Shown: positions 1-8,166 of the stretch, one piece after another
Numbering within the stretch: the first letter of the stretch is position 1
Layout: each line of letters starts with the position of its first letter
From: Gelidibacter salicanalis
GTDB taxonomy: Bacteria > Bacteroidota > Bacteroidia > Flavobacteriales > Flavobacteriaceae
Length of the DNA: 50,099 nucleotides
Direction: 5' to 3'
Assembly: GCF_016469035.1 (NCBI RefSeq)
Contig: NZ_JAEHJZ010000050.1
Coordinates: 1 to 50,099, forward strand
The notes under the pieces: model-generated
Databases searched by the model: none
Told to the model about the DNA's origin: nothing
What the model saw: only the letters and a program-made list of their open reading frames with translations
Made by a program: the position numbers and the translations under genes

Positions 1-2
1 TG

Positions 3-1856
3 TTTTTGTCATGTACTAAAACCACAATTAGTAATTTTTCCGAAGCTGATATTTTTGTAAACAGCAATTTATATCAATATGGCCTTGAGAGTTCTAATAT
101 TGTCGCTTCTAAATATAATATAAAGACCTCATTGAATGTTGCGGGTGCATTACAATTAGCCATTGACGGCAAAATTTATAGAGCTGGATACGAAGTGTTT
201 CACAAGGGTGGTAAAAAACTCTCGGTCATAAACAATCCGAACGAGTATGGAGCTGGTTCAAATTATTCGCATACCACGGTAAATCTTGGTAGTGATAGAA
301 CTGCCGAATTGGGGTTACCACCATTTGTCCAATCTATTTTCAAATATACGTTTGATTACGAATTCACTTGTTTTGAAGATGAAACGCATTTTATAATTAC
401 TTCTGAAGACCCTTATGATACCGTAAAATGGGATTTTGGTGATGGTGTGACATCAACCATTGCAGAACCTTATCATGCTTACACAAACCCAGGCTCCTAC
501 ACCGTAAGCTTATCCTTAACCATCAACGGCATTACCAACGATCCGTTAATCAAGCAAGTTACAATTTCTGAGCCTCCGGAAGTCATGACAACCTCCTATG
601 AATTGAACCAGTGCGACTCCTTCGATAATGATCCAACTGACGGGAAAACAACCTTTAATTTAGAGCTTGCCAATGGGCCATTAACGTATCATACTGCTGA
701 TAACATTAAAGTGTATTACTACCATTCTTTAATAGATGCTGAAAACGATACTAATAACACAAAAGCTTTAAATTATATTTATACCAATCAAACGCAAGGT
801 GAACTACTGTATGCCAAAGTCTTTAAAGCGAATACACAATGCTTTAGTATCGCCACGGTAAAATTAACCACCACACAGGCTATAGATCTGGAAACCTTTC
901 AATTAAAAGGCTGTGATATTGAACACAACGGTCAAGGCAACTTTAATTTAGATATTGCTAGAAACAACATCATAGAGATGCTCAACCTAGCCACTAACGT
1001 GACCATCAATTTTTACGAACAAGAGAAGGACGCTGCTATTGGTGTCAATCCTGTTTCTGATCAGTATGCATCAGCAGCAACTACACTTTTTATAAGAGCA
1101 GAAAGTGATAACGTATGTTACGGCAATGGACTTTTAGAACTCCTAGTAGAAGCGTTTCCTACCTTAGAAGATCAGGTTGTTTATGTCTGTCAATCAGATT
1201 ATCCTATAACCATTGACTCAGGTATGCTGGAAGGGCAAACTAAAAATTACGCTTATCTGTGGAGCACTGGTCAACAGACTAGCAGCATTTTAGTTACTCA
1301 ACCTGGCACCTATCTACTAAATATTAATGATCCAGAAGTAGATTGCGAAGAAACTATGACCATATATGTCATTCAGAATGAGGTTGCTTCTATTAAGCAT
1401 ATTGAAGTTAATGATTATGATGCTACGATCCATTTGGACCAACCCATTGAAGGGTTTGAATTCGCCATAAATAATGAATTTGGAACCTATCAGACTAATA
1501 ACACTTTCGCGAATCTGCCTCCCGGCACCCAAACGGTCTATGTGCGCGACAAACATCACTGCCATACCATTTCAGAAAATTTCTTTATGATGGGTTTTCC
1601 AAAATATTTTACACCTAATAATGATGGGAACAATGATTATTGGAACATTAAAGGCTTAGATCCCAATAGTGCAGCACCGGGCGTCATCAAGATTTTTAAT
1701 CGGTATGGTAAACTCTTGTATGTATTTGACCCCTTGCATTCTAACGGATGGGATGGTAAATACGAGGGTCAATTACTTGTGCCGGACGATTATTGGTACT
1801 CTTTTGAATTATCAGAAGGTAAAATCTATACAGGACATTTCAGCTTAAAATTGTAG
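3..1856 (+). CDS. T9SS type B sorting domain protein with PKD domain (5' truncated by window)
   Basis: Large secreted surface or adhesin-like protein, exported by the type IX secretion system. The reading frame is open to the left edge, so the true start lies outside; the TTG at position 6 is not a credible start. The visible N-terminal ~110 residues look like the end of a WD40-like propeller, with an LAIDGKIYRA motif and a VINNPNE motif. A PKD domain follows at about residues 120-190 (WDFGDG, then PGSYTV). The middle is cysteine-containing beta-rich sequence. The last ~87 residues are a gliding-motility/T9SS type B sorting domain, with FTPNNDGNNDYW, FNRYGKLLY and GWDGKY motifs. The cargo function is unknown, but the export route is clear. 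Confidence 0.9.
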   Translation, partial: FLSCTKTTISNFSEADIFVNSNLYQYGLESSNIVASKYNIKTSLNVAGALQLAIDGKIYRAGYEVFHKGGKKLSVINNPNEYGAGSNYSHTTVNLGSDRTAELGLPPFVQSIFKYTFDYEFTCFEDETHFIITSEDPYDTVKWDFGDGVTSTIAEPYHAYTNPGSYTVSLSLTINGITNDPLIKQVTISEPPEVMTTSYELNQCDSFDNDPTDGKTTFNLELANGPLTYHTADNIKVYYYHSLIDAENDTNNTKALNYIYTNQTQGELLYAKVFKANTQCFSIATVKLTTTQAIDLETFQLKGCDIEHNGQGNFNLDIARNNIIEMLNLATNVTINFYEQEKDAAIGVNPVSDQYASAATTLFIRAESDNVCYGNGLLELLVEAFPTLEDQVVYVCQSDYPITIDSGMLEGQTKNYAYLWSTGQQTSSILVTQPGTYLLNINDPEVDCEETMTIYVIQNEVASIKHIEVNDYDATIHLDQPIEGFEFAINNEFGTYQTNNTFANLPPGTQTVYVRDKHHCHTISENFFMMGFPKYFTPNNDGNNDYWNIKGLDPNSAAPGVIKIFNRYGKLLYVFDPLHSNGWDGKYEGQLLVPDDYWYSFELSEGKIYTGHFSLKL

Positions 1857-1870
1857 AATCAATCATCGAA

Positions 1871-1902
1871 AACATCAACATACCCATATTTCATTATATT
1901 TG
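1871..1902 (+). promoter_or_regulatory. Probable Bacteroidota promoter (-7 box) for the DoxX gene
   Basis: TATATTTG at 1895-1902 matches the Bacteroidota -7 consensus TAnnTTTG exactly and lies about 26 bases before the DoxX ATG. No good -33 TTTG is visible at the expected distance, so this rests on the -7 element alone. Confidence 0.45.
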
Positions 1903-1927
1903 CCTCCTTATAATTTAATTTACTACA

Positions 1928-2308
1928 ATGAAAAACAATAACCTAAACGATTTAGCATTTGCAATATTGAGAGTATCCTTTTCCGGAATGATGCTAACCC
2001 ATGGCATTCCAAAAATAAATATGCTTCTTGACAATGCCTCAGGTTTTCCTGATCCCTTTGGTATTGGCAGTACACCATCTTTAATAATGGCGGTAATAGG
2101 AGAAGCAATTGCCCCTTTATTTGTATTAATTGGTTTCAAAACACGAATTGCCGCATTACCTGTTATCATAACCATGGCTGTTGCTGCTTTTTTTATACAT
2201 ATTAATGATGATTTCGGGACTAAAGAAAAGGCCTTACTTTATCTGTTCGGGTTTATAACAATTGCTTTGGTTGGCGCTGGAAGATACTCTGTAGATGGAA
2301 AAAAATAA
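1928..2308 (+). CDS. DoxX family membrane protein
   Basis: A 126-residue inner-membrane protein with four predicted hydrophobic segments. It carries the family pattern: an N-terminal RVSFSGMMLTHGIPK segment, the GEAIAPLFVLIGF helix and a C-terminal GAGRYSVD end. DoxX/YphA-type proteins are linked to quinone or thiosulfate-related redox processes, but the exact role of small single-domain members is not settled. The ATG start follows a TAnnTTTG promoter element. The gene ends 6 bases before the next one, so the two probably share a transcript. Confidence 0.85.
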   Translation: MKNNNLNDLAFAILRVSFSGMMLTHGIPKINMLLDNASGFPDPFGIGSTPSLIMAVIGEAIAPLFVLIGFKTRIAALPVIITMAVAAFFIHINDDFGTKEKALLYLFGFITIALVGAGRYSVDGKK

Positions 2309-2314
2309 CGGTCA

Positions 2315-2791
2315 ATGAAAGCAGTTTCTGTTGTTACGATAAAAAAAGAATTAAAACACCGGTCTACAGAAGAATTGTTGGAACTGTGTTTACGCCTCTC
2401 TAAATTTAAAAAAGAAAACAAAGAGCTGCTCACGTATTTATTATTTGAATCTCACGATGAAGCTGGGTATATTGAAACTGTGAAGGCTGAAATAGACGCA
2501 CAGTTTAAAACCATCAATACCAACAGTTATTTTTATATAAAAAAGAGTATTCGGAAAATTTTGAGGAACATAAAAAAATACGCGCGGTATTCTTTAAAAA
2601 AAGAAACTGAAGTAGAACTGTTACTTTACTTTTGTGAAGTGCTCAAAGATTTTAAGCCTTCCATTTCTAAAAATGTAACCTTGATGAATATTTATGATCG
2701 ACAAGTAGCATTGATCAAAAAAATTGTCAGCGGACTACATGAAGATTTACAATACGACTATCATATCAAATTAGACGAATTGGAAAATTAA
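2315..2791 (+). CDS. Hypothetical helical protein, probably cotranscribed with DoxX gene
   Basis: A 158-residue, lysine- and leucine-rich, mostly alpha-helical protein with no signal peptide and no membrane segment, so probably cytosolic. No catalytic motif is visible. It resembles uncharacterised proteins common in Flavobacteriia, and I cannot assign a function. It starts 6 bases after the DoxX gene and is followed by a strong hairpin terminator, which makes a two-gene operon likely. Confidence 0.75.
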   Translation: MKAVSVVTIKKELKHRSTEELLELCLRLSKFKKENKELLTYLLFESHDEAGYIETVKAEIDAQFKTINTNSYFYIKKSIRKILRNIKKYARYSLKKETEVELLLYFCEVLKDFKPSISKNVTLMNIYDRQVALIKKIVSGLHEDLQYDYHIKLDELEN

Positions 2792-2816
2792 ACTTTAAGC
2801 CTACAACTGAAAAGAT

Positions 2817-2856
2817 AAAAGCGTCATACAACTTCATGTATGACGCTTTTTTATTT
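2817..2856. terminator. Bidirectional rho-independent terminator
   Basis: A perfect 14-bp stem (2817-2830 with 2837-2850, core GCGTCATACA) has a 6-base loop, with A-run and T-run on its two flanks. It lies between convergent genes (the 158-residue hypothetical and the PfpI-like gene) and can serve both. Confidence 0.9.
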
Positions 2857-2870
2857 AACATATTGAGAGC

Positions 2871-3431
2871 TTATGCCTCTTGGTTTTCGTGTTTACCTTC
2901 ATAAACTTCTTCAACCAATTTGGCGTTAAATGCTGGTAAATCTTTTGGAGATCTACTGGTCACTAAACCTTCATCTACAACCACTTCTTCATCTACCCAA
3001 TTGGCTCCGGCATTGATCAGGTCTGTTTTAATCGAACTGTAAGAGGTGATTTTACGTCCTTTCAATACATCAGCTTCTGCCAATAACCACGGTCCGTGGC
3101 AAATTGCTCCTACGGGTTTTTTATTTTCAAAGAAGGATTTTACAAAACTCACCGCTTTAGGATTTGTTCTTAATTTATCAGGATTAATAACACCTCCTGG
3201 TAGCATCAATGCGTGATAATCGTTTTGGCTCACCTCCTCTAAGGTCTTATCAACTTTATAGTCTGAACCCCAATTACCATCAGCCCATGCTTTAATAGCT
3301 CCTGATTCTTCTGACACTATATGAACTTCCGCTCCTGCTTTTTCTAAAGCTTTCCGAGGTTCTCTCAACTCACTTTCTTCAAACCCGTTAGTGGCTAATA
3401 TGGCGACTTTTTTCTTATTTAGATTTTCCAT
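2871..3431 (-). CDS. DJ-1/PfpI family type 1 glutamine amidotransferase-like protein
   Basis: A 186-residue cytosolic protein of the PfpI / general stress protein 18 class. The nucleophile elbow AICHGP places the reactive cysteine at residue 111 with the adjacent His112, and the acidic partner lies in the N-terminal GFEESELREP stretch (about residues 17-25). Members act in stress protection as deglycase-, hydratase- or protease-like enzymes, and the substrate cannot be deduced here. Length is typical. It is a single gene facing the terminator at 2817-2856. Confidence 0.9.
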   Translation of the reverse strand: MENLNKKKVAILATNGFEESELREPRKALEKAGAEVHIVSEESGAIKAWADGNWGSDYKVDKTLEEVSQNDYHALMLPGGVINPDKLRTNPKAVSFVKSFFENKKPVGAICHGPWLLAEADVLKGRKITSYSSIKTDLINAGANWVDEEVVVDEGLVTSRSPKDLPAFNAKLVEEVYEGKHENQEA

Positions 3432-3587
3432 TGTATATCTGTTTTTTAAATTAATAATTGATTCAGAATCAAATTAACCAAAAAACAAAAGATAGAAAAA
3501 TTTTACAGATGGTTTAACCTAAGCTTAATAGTATATGTTAAGACATCTTAAAATGGAACGTTGTAGCTATTGCAGTGAATTATAAAC

Positions 3588-4592
3588 TTACCTCATAATT
3601 CGCACGAGAAGTTCCTTGAGCAAATCACCTTGAGGTATGGCATTGGCACCAACTCCTTTACTTTTTACGTCAAATTCTCGTAACGTGCCCACCACACTAC
3701 TCACCTTTTTCATAGGAAAATTGCGTGCGGCGGTTATATATTCATTTACAAAGTACGGATTGATTTTTAAGGCAGAGGCCACACTACGTGGCGATTTATC
3801 CGTCAATCCATGAAAATGGAGGAGTTGGGAAAAAAAGTTGAACAATAAGGACACGGTTACCACCATTGGATTGTCCTTTGGGTTTTCGGCAAAATAAGTA
3901 ATGATTTGATGGGCTTTTCTAACATCTCCATCTCCAATGGCTTTGCGCAATTCGAAATTATTGAAATCTTTACTGATTCCAATATTCTCTTCAATATGTT
4001 CCGGAGAAATTTGTGTGCCCTTTGGTAAGATAATCTGCAGTTTTTCCAACTCGTTGTTGATCTTACTCAAATCAGTACCCAAAAATTCCACCAGCATTTG
4101 GGACGCCTTTGGAGCAATAGTAAAGTCTTTTGGAGCAAGCACCCTTTTGATCCAATCTCCTACTTGGTTTTCATAAAGCTTTTTACTTTCATAAACCACC
4201 CCCATTTTATTTAGCGTTTTATACAGCGACTTCCGTTTGTCAATCGTTTTGTATTTATAATTCATTACTAAAATGGTGGAAGGCTGTGGATTTTTCGCAT
4301 AATCGACCAACTTTTCAATGCTTCGGGATAAATCCTGTGCTTCTTTTACAATAATCACCTGATATTCTGCCATCATTGGAAAACGCTTGGCATTGCCAAC
4401 AATATCATCAATAGACACATCACGACCGTAAAGCACCATCTGATTGAATCCGCGTTCTTCTTCCGTCAGGACATGATCTTCAATAAAATCTGAAATCTTA
4501 TCTATATAATAAGGCTCCTCACCCATTAAAAAATAAATAGGCTTTAATTTCTTGCTCTTAATGTCGGCGGCTAGCTGTTTAACTTCGTCCAA
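3588..4592 (-). CDS. holA: DNA polymerase III subunit delta
   Basis: A 334-residue clamp-loader subunit that opens the beta sliding clamp and helps load it at primed DNA. The N-terminal MGEEPYYIDKI segment (about residues 23-33) and the AAA-like and C-terminal collar layout fit the delta family, including the KLQIILP and ISKDFNNFELRKAI stretches. It is divergent from the HsdR_N-like gene, from which it is separated by a promoter region. Start and length agree with flavobacterial HolA. Confidence 0.93.
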   Translation of the reverse strand: MDEVKQLAADIKSKKLKPIYFLMGEEPYYIDKISDFIEDHVLTEEERGFNQMVLYGRDVSIDDIVGNAKRFPMMAEYQVIIVKEAQDLSRSIEKLVDYAKNPQPSTILVMNYKYKTIDKRKSLYKTLNKMGVVYESKKLYENQVGDWIKRVLAPKDFTIAPKASQMLVEFLGTDLSKINNELEKLQIILPKGTQISPEHIEENIGISKDFNNFELRKAIGDGDVRKAHQIITYFAENPKDNPMVVTVSLLFNFFSQLLHFHGLTDKSPRSVASALKINPYFVNEYITAARNFPMKKVSSVVGTLREFDVKSKGVGANAIPQGDLLKELLVRIMR

Positions 4593-4648
4593 AATAGTTG
4601 TAAATTTTCAAATTCTTAAACACCAAAATCCAATTTCTTCTTGGGAAG

Positions 4649-4679
4649 TTTGGTAATTGGCTATTGAAGATTAACTTTG
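4649..4679 (+). promoter_or_regulatory. Bacteroidota-type promoter for the HsdR_N-like gene
   Basis: TTTG at 4649-4652, a 19-base spacer, then TAACTTTG at 4672-4679 match the -33 / -7 consensus of Bacteroidota housekeeping promoters exactly. Transcription would begin around 4685, leaving a leader of about 15 bases before the TTG start at 4701. Confidence 0.75.
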
Positions 4680-4700
4680 GGATTGTCTAACTAAGAAGCC

Positions 4701-5150
4701 TTGCAACCACTCAATTTTCCAAAGTTTTCGTTTCGATTCAAAAATAGCGAAAATAAAGTATCTATTTTTGACACTGTTCGTAAAAAATTTATCATTTTAC
4801 AACCTGAAGAATGGGTGCGTCAACACTGTGTGCATTATCTCATGACAGAAAAAAAATACCCGCACTCCTTGATCAATGTTGAAAAAGAATTGACCATCAA
4901 CAATTTAAAGAAACGGTATGATATTGTTGTCTTTGATACGAAGGGCAATGTCTTTTTGATTGTTGAATGTAAAGCGCCGCAAATTAAAATTGACCAAAGC
5001 ACCTTTGACCAAATTGCACGATACAACCTCGCTTTAAAAGCCAATTATTTGATGGTTACCAACGGACTTGAGCATTATTACTGTCAGATGGATTTTGAAG
5101 CGGAAAGCTATGTGTTTTTACAAGACATTCCGGAGTATACCCGAGATTGA
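4701..5150 (+). CDS. Orphan type I restriction enzyme R N-terminal domain-like protein
   Basis: A 149-residue protein resembling the N-terminal nuclease domain of HsdR, without the helicase domain and with no HsdM or HsdS gene nearby. A PD-(D/E)xK-type core is visible: the RYD motif (Asp74) followed by VECK (Glu89 and Lys91). It may be a small nuclease rather than part of a restriction system. The TTG start is chosen because it directly precedes the conserved QPLNFPKFSFRFK segment, no ATG is available, and a consensus promoter lies just upstream. It is divergent from holA and is followed 46 bases later by a glycosyltransferase. Confidence 0.8.
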   Translation: MQPLNFPKFSFRFKNSENKVSIFDTVRKKFIILQPEEWVRQHCVHYLMTEKKYPHSLINVEKELTINNLKKRYDIVVFDTKGNVFLIVECKAPQIKIDQSTFDQIARYNLALKANYLMVTNGLEHYYCQMDFEAESYVFLQDIPEYTRD

Positions 5151-5196
5151 AGAAACGTTCAGTTGTCATATTTAAATATATAAAAATTACAAAATA

Positions 5197-6210
5197 GTGG
5201 TTACAAAAGACATCGCCATAGTGATATTAAATTGGAATGGTAAGACCCTGTTAGAACAATTTCTTCCTTCAGTGATCTCCCATTCTGCTGAAGCCGCTAT
5301 TTATGTGGCAGATAATGCCTCTACAGATGATTCGCTTAGATTCTTACAAGAACACTATCCAACCGTAAAAATAATTCAAAATAAAGAGAACGGCGGGTAC
5401 GCTAAAGGCTATAATGAGGCTTTAAAACACGTTGATGAACAGCTCTTATGTCTTTTAAACAGTGATATTGAGGTGACCGAAGATTGGTTACAATCAATAC
5501 ATCACATCTTTAAAACCCAGGCCGAGACCGCTATTGTACAACCGAAAATACTCGATTATAAAAACAAACGCTATTTTGAATATGCTGGGGCTGCTGGCGG
5601 ATTTATAGATAAGTTCGGATACCCCTATTGCAGAGGGCGCATTTTTGACACCATTGAAGAAGATTTGGGTCAGTATAATGATACCACTCCAATATTTTGG
5701 GCTTCAGGGGCATGCTTTTTTATTCGTAAAACGGTTTTTGAAGCTTTAAACGGTTTTGACGAATCCTTTTTTGCGCATATGGAAGAAATTGACCTCTGTT
5801 GGCGCGCCCATAACTTAGGGTATATTACAAAATATGTTGGGGCTTCTACCGTATATCATGTTGGTGGCGCTACATTGAGCAGTACCGATCCAAAAAAAAC
5901 CTATCTCAATTTTAGAAACAGTCTGTTCAGTATTACAAAAAATGCACCCCAAAATCTTTTTGTGCTCATATTTACCCGTTTACTATTAGATGGTTTCGCT
6001 AGTTTAAAGTTTTTAGTGCAGATGAAATTGACTCATATTTTGGCAATCCTAAAAGCCCATGGTCATTTTTATTGGCAACTTCCTCAACTTCTTAAAGAAC
6101 GTCAATTATTGAAACATCAAAATACCCTTGAATCAATCTCAAATTATTACAGCATACACTCAATTGTATGGCAATATTTTGTAAAAAAACAAAGGATATT
6201 TATCGAATGA
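5197..6210 (+). CDS. Glycosyltransferase family 2 protein
   Basis: A 337-residue GT-A fold transferase that probably builds surface polysaccharide from nucleotide sugars at the inner face of the inner membrane. The N-terminal VILNWNG motif, ADNASTDDS (about 38-46), the NSD metal-binding-type motif at 88-90 and the downstream ASGACFFIRK and HMEEIDLCWR motifs (about 165-205) are typical of rhamnosyltransferase-like family 2 enzymes. A hydrophobic C-terminal region may attach it to the membrane. The GTG start is the first codon giving the standard N-terminus. The sugar and acceptor are unknown. Confidence 0.9.
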   Translation: MVTKDIAIVILNWNGKTLLEQFLPSVISHSAEAAIYVADNASTDDSLRFLQEHYPTVKIIQNKENGGYAKGYNEALKHVDEQLLCLLNSDIEVTEDWLQSIHHIFKTQAETAIVQPKILDYKNKRYFEYAGAAGGFIDKFGYPYCRGRIFDTIEEDLGQYNDTTPIFWASGACFFIRKTVFEALNGFDESFFAHMEEIDLCWRAHNLGYITKYVGASTVYHVGGATLSSTDPKKTYLNFRNSLFSITKNAPQNLFVLIFTRLLLDGFASLKFLVQMKLTHILAILKAHGHFYWQLPQLLKERQLLKHQNTLESISNYYSIHSIVWQYFVKKQRIFIE

Positions 6211-6307
6211 ACAAATCTGTTAAATTTTTTGTTAATTCTTCTTGTAAGTGCCGTTTTTTATATAATTTTGGGATGTTAAATTTCTAACTTATTTAAGCGC
6301 TACCATT

Positions 6308-7177
6308 ATGAAAAAAATCATGTTATTAAGTGTGTTTTCATTGTTCATCCTGAGTTCATGTGTATCCAAAAAGGAATACTCTGCTCTTGAAGCAAAACAA
6401 AAAGAAACACAAGATTTATTAAACACAGCAACTGTTAAATTGAACAGCTGTCTGTCTGATTATGCAACTGCAAATGCACGTGTAGAAGGCCTACAAGCGC
6501 AATTAGCTGATATGCGTAAAACCAATCAAGATTTAATTGATACTAAAGGCAACTTAACTACCTTAACTCAAAAAGGAGCTGAAAACCTCGAAAAATCTCT
6601 TGAAAGTCTTAAAGAAAAAGATCTTAAAATTACACGTTTGCAAGATGCCTTGACCAAAAAGGACAGTGTAACCCTTGCTATTGTAACAAGCTTGAAGAAA
6701 GATGTTGGTCTTAGTGATCCAGACATTCAAATTAATGTTGAAAAAGGTGTAGTGTATATCTCTATCGCTGACAAATTATTATTCCAAAGCGGAAGCTACA
6801 ATGTGACTTCTAAAGCGAAACAAATATTAAGTAAAGTTGCAACTGTTGTAAACGGTAAACCTGATTTTGAATGTATGGTTGAAGGTCATACGGATAGCGT
6901 ACCTTACAAAAAAGGTGGTATCTTACAAGATAACTGGGATTTAAGTGTTAAACGTGCAACCTCTATTGTTAGAGTATTGGAAGAATTAGGCGTTAACCCT
7001 AAACAACTGATTGCTGCTGGACGTAGTGAATATGTGCCATTAGTGCCTAACGATACTGCTGAAAACAGATCTACAAACAGACGTACGCGTATCTTGGTAC
7101 TTCCTAAAATTGACCAGTTCTACGAAATGGTTGAAAAAGAAATGAAAAACATGATTGCTGCAGATGCTAAACAATAA
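6308..7177 (+). CDS. OmpA family lipoprotein with coiled coil
   Basis: A 289-residue outer-membrane or periplasmic lipoprotein. The signal peptide ends in a lipobox, ILSSC, with the lipidated cysteine at residue 18. Residues about 25-120 form a charged coiled coil. The C-terminal OmpA peptidoglycan-binding domain (about 140-275) contains EGHTDSVPY and NRRTRI motifs. It probably tethers the outer membrane to peptidoglycan. A TAATTTTG element at 6263-6270 is a likely -7 box. The gene stands alone and is followed by a strong terminator. Confidence 0.9.
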   Translation: MKKIMLLSVFSLFILSSCVSKKEYSALEAKQKETQDLLNTATVKLNSCLSDYATANARVEGLQAQLADMRKTNQDLIDTKGNLTTLTQKGAENLEKSLESLKEKDLKITRLQDALTKKDSVTLAIVTSLKKDVGLSDPDIQINVEKGVVYISIADKLLFQSGSYNVTSKAKQILSKVATVVNGKPDFECMVEGHTDSVPYKKGGILQDNWDLSVKRATSIVRVLEELGVNPKQLIAAGRSEYVPLVPNDTAENRSTNRRTRILVLPKIDQFYEMVEKEMKNMIAADAKQ

Positions 7178-7197
7178 GCGGTAAATTTTATAAAATT

Positions 7198-7229
7198 AAA
7201 AAGCTCAACTTAAAGGTTGAGCTTTTTTT
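7198..7229 (+). terminator. Rho-independent terminator after the OmpA gene
   Basis: A perfect hairpin AAGCTCAAC / GTTGAGCTT with a 6-base loop is followed by a run of seven T. A-rich sequence on the other flank may let it also serve the convergent Sua5-like gene. Confidence 0.9.
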
Positions 7230-7266
7230 ATGCCTAAGCATTGGCTAAATTTATGACAACTACATC

Positions 7267-7887
7267 TCAGAAAATCTCCAGACTACCTTTTCCTTCTCTT
7301 ATTATTACAGGCTCCTCTTCAGACAGATCAATAATTGTGGAGGCTTGGTTGTCGCCATATCCACCGTCAATAACTAAATCAACGAGGCTGTCCCATTTTT
7401 CCAATATCAATTCAGGATCTGTGGTGTATTCAATAATTTCATCCTCATCTCTAATGGAAGTAGAAATAATGGGCCTCCCCAACTGTCTCACTATTTCTAA
7501 AGCGATATTATTATTTGGCACCCTAATCCCCACGGTCTTCTTCTTTTTAAAAGGATGTGGCAGTGTTTTAGCTCCAGGAAGAATAAAGGTATACGGTCCA
7601 GGTAAGGCTCGTTTTAATATCTTAAATGTGGTCGAGTCAATTTGCTTGACATAATCGCTTAAGTTGCTCAAATCACTACATATAAACGAAAAATTAGCCT
7701 TATCTAATTTAACACCCTTAATTTGTGCTACGCGCTCCAAAGCTTTCACATTATTAATATCACAGCCCAAACCGTAAACGGTGTCCGTTGGATAAATAAT
7801 AAGTCCGCCAGCTTGAAGTACCTTAATTACCTTTTTTATTTCCTTGGCATTCGGGTTCTCTTCATATATTCTTATAAATTCCGCCAT
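7267..7887 (-). CDS. L-threonylcarbamoyladenylate synthase / Sua5-YciO-YrdC family
   Basis: A 206-residue protein of the YrdC/Sua5/YciO family. Its classic members make threonylcarbamoyl-AMP from threonine, bicarbonate and ATP for the t6A37 tRNA modification. The conserved IYPTDTVYGLGCD motif (about 31-43), the FSFICSDLSNLS strand and the RVPNN and STSIR motifs (about 120-145) are visible. It lacks the extra C-terminal Sua5 domain and is YciO-like in length, so a role other than t6A synthesis is possible. Convergent with the OmpA gene. Confidence 0.85.
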   Translation of the reverse strand: MAEFIRIYEENPNAKEIKKVIKVLQAGGLIIYPTDTVYGLGCDINNVKALERVAQIKGVKLDKANFSFICSDLSNLSDYVKQIDSTTFKILKRALPGPYTFILPGAKTLPHPFKKKKTVGIRVPNNNIALEIVRQLGRPIISTSIRDEDEIIEYTTDPELILEKWDSLVDLVIDGGYGDNQASTIIDLSEEEPVIIREGKGSLEIF

Positions 7888-8106
7888 ACTATGTATATTA
7901 TTAGATCGATTACAAAGTAATTAATTATTTTATTATGAAGGTTATAAAACTCAATTTAGTAAGAGTATTCCTTATTATCGCGACTTTTTCAAGTAAGAAG
8001 TTAGAAATCCATTAAGCTGACCTTTAAACGGTTCAAAAGTATAAGAACCAAAGAGCTGTTCTGGTTCCAATCGCTATCAAAAATAAGATTTGAATCACCC
8101 CCCTCT

Positions 8107-8125
8107 AACTGAAGTGTTTTCAGTT
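8107..8125. other. Small hairpin in the 279-bp gap between Sua5-like gene and uvrD
   Basis: AACTGAA / TTCAGTT arms with a 5-base loop. There is no adjacent T-run, so it is a weak terminator candidate for the uvrD transcript. Nothing else recognisable was seen in 7888-8166. Confidence 0.3.
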
Positions 8126-8166
8126 GCAGCGAAGATTCTCCAGGTTTCGTTATCAACACACAAGCC

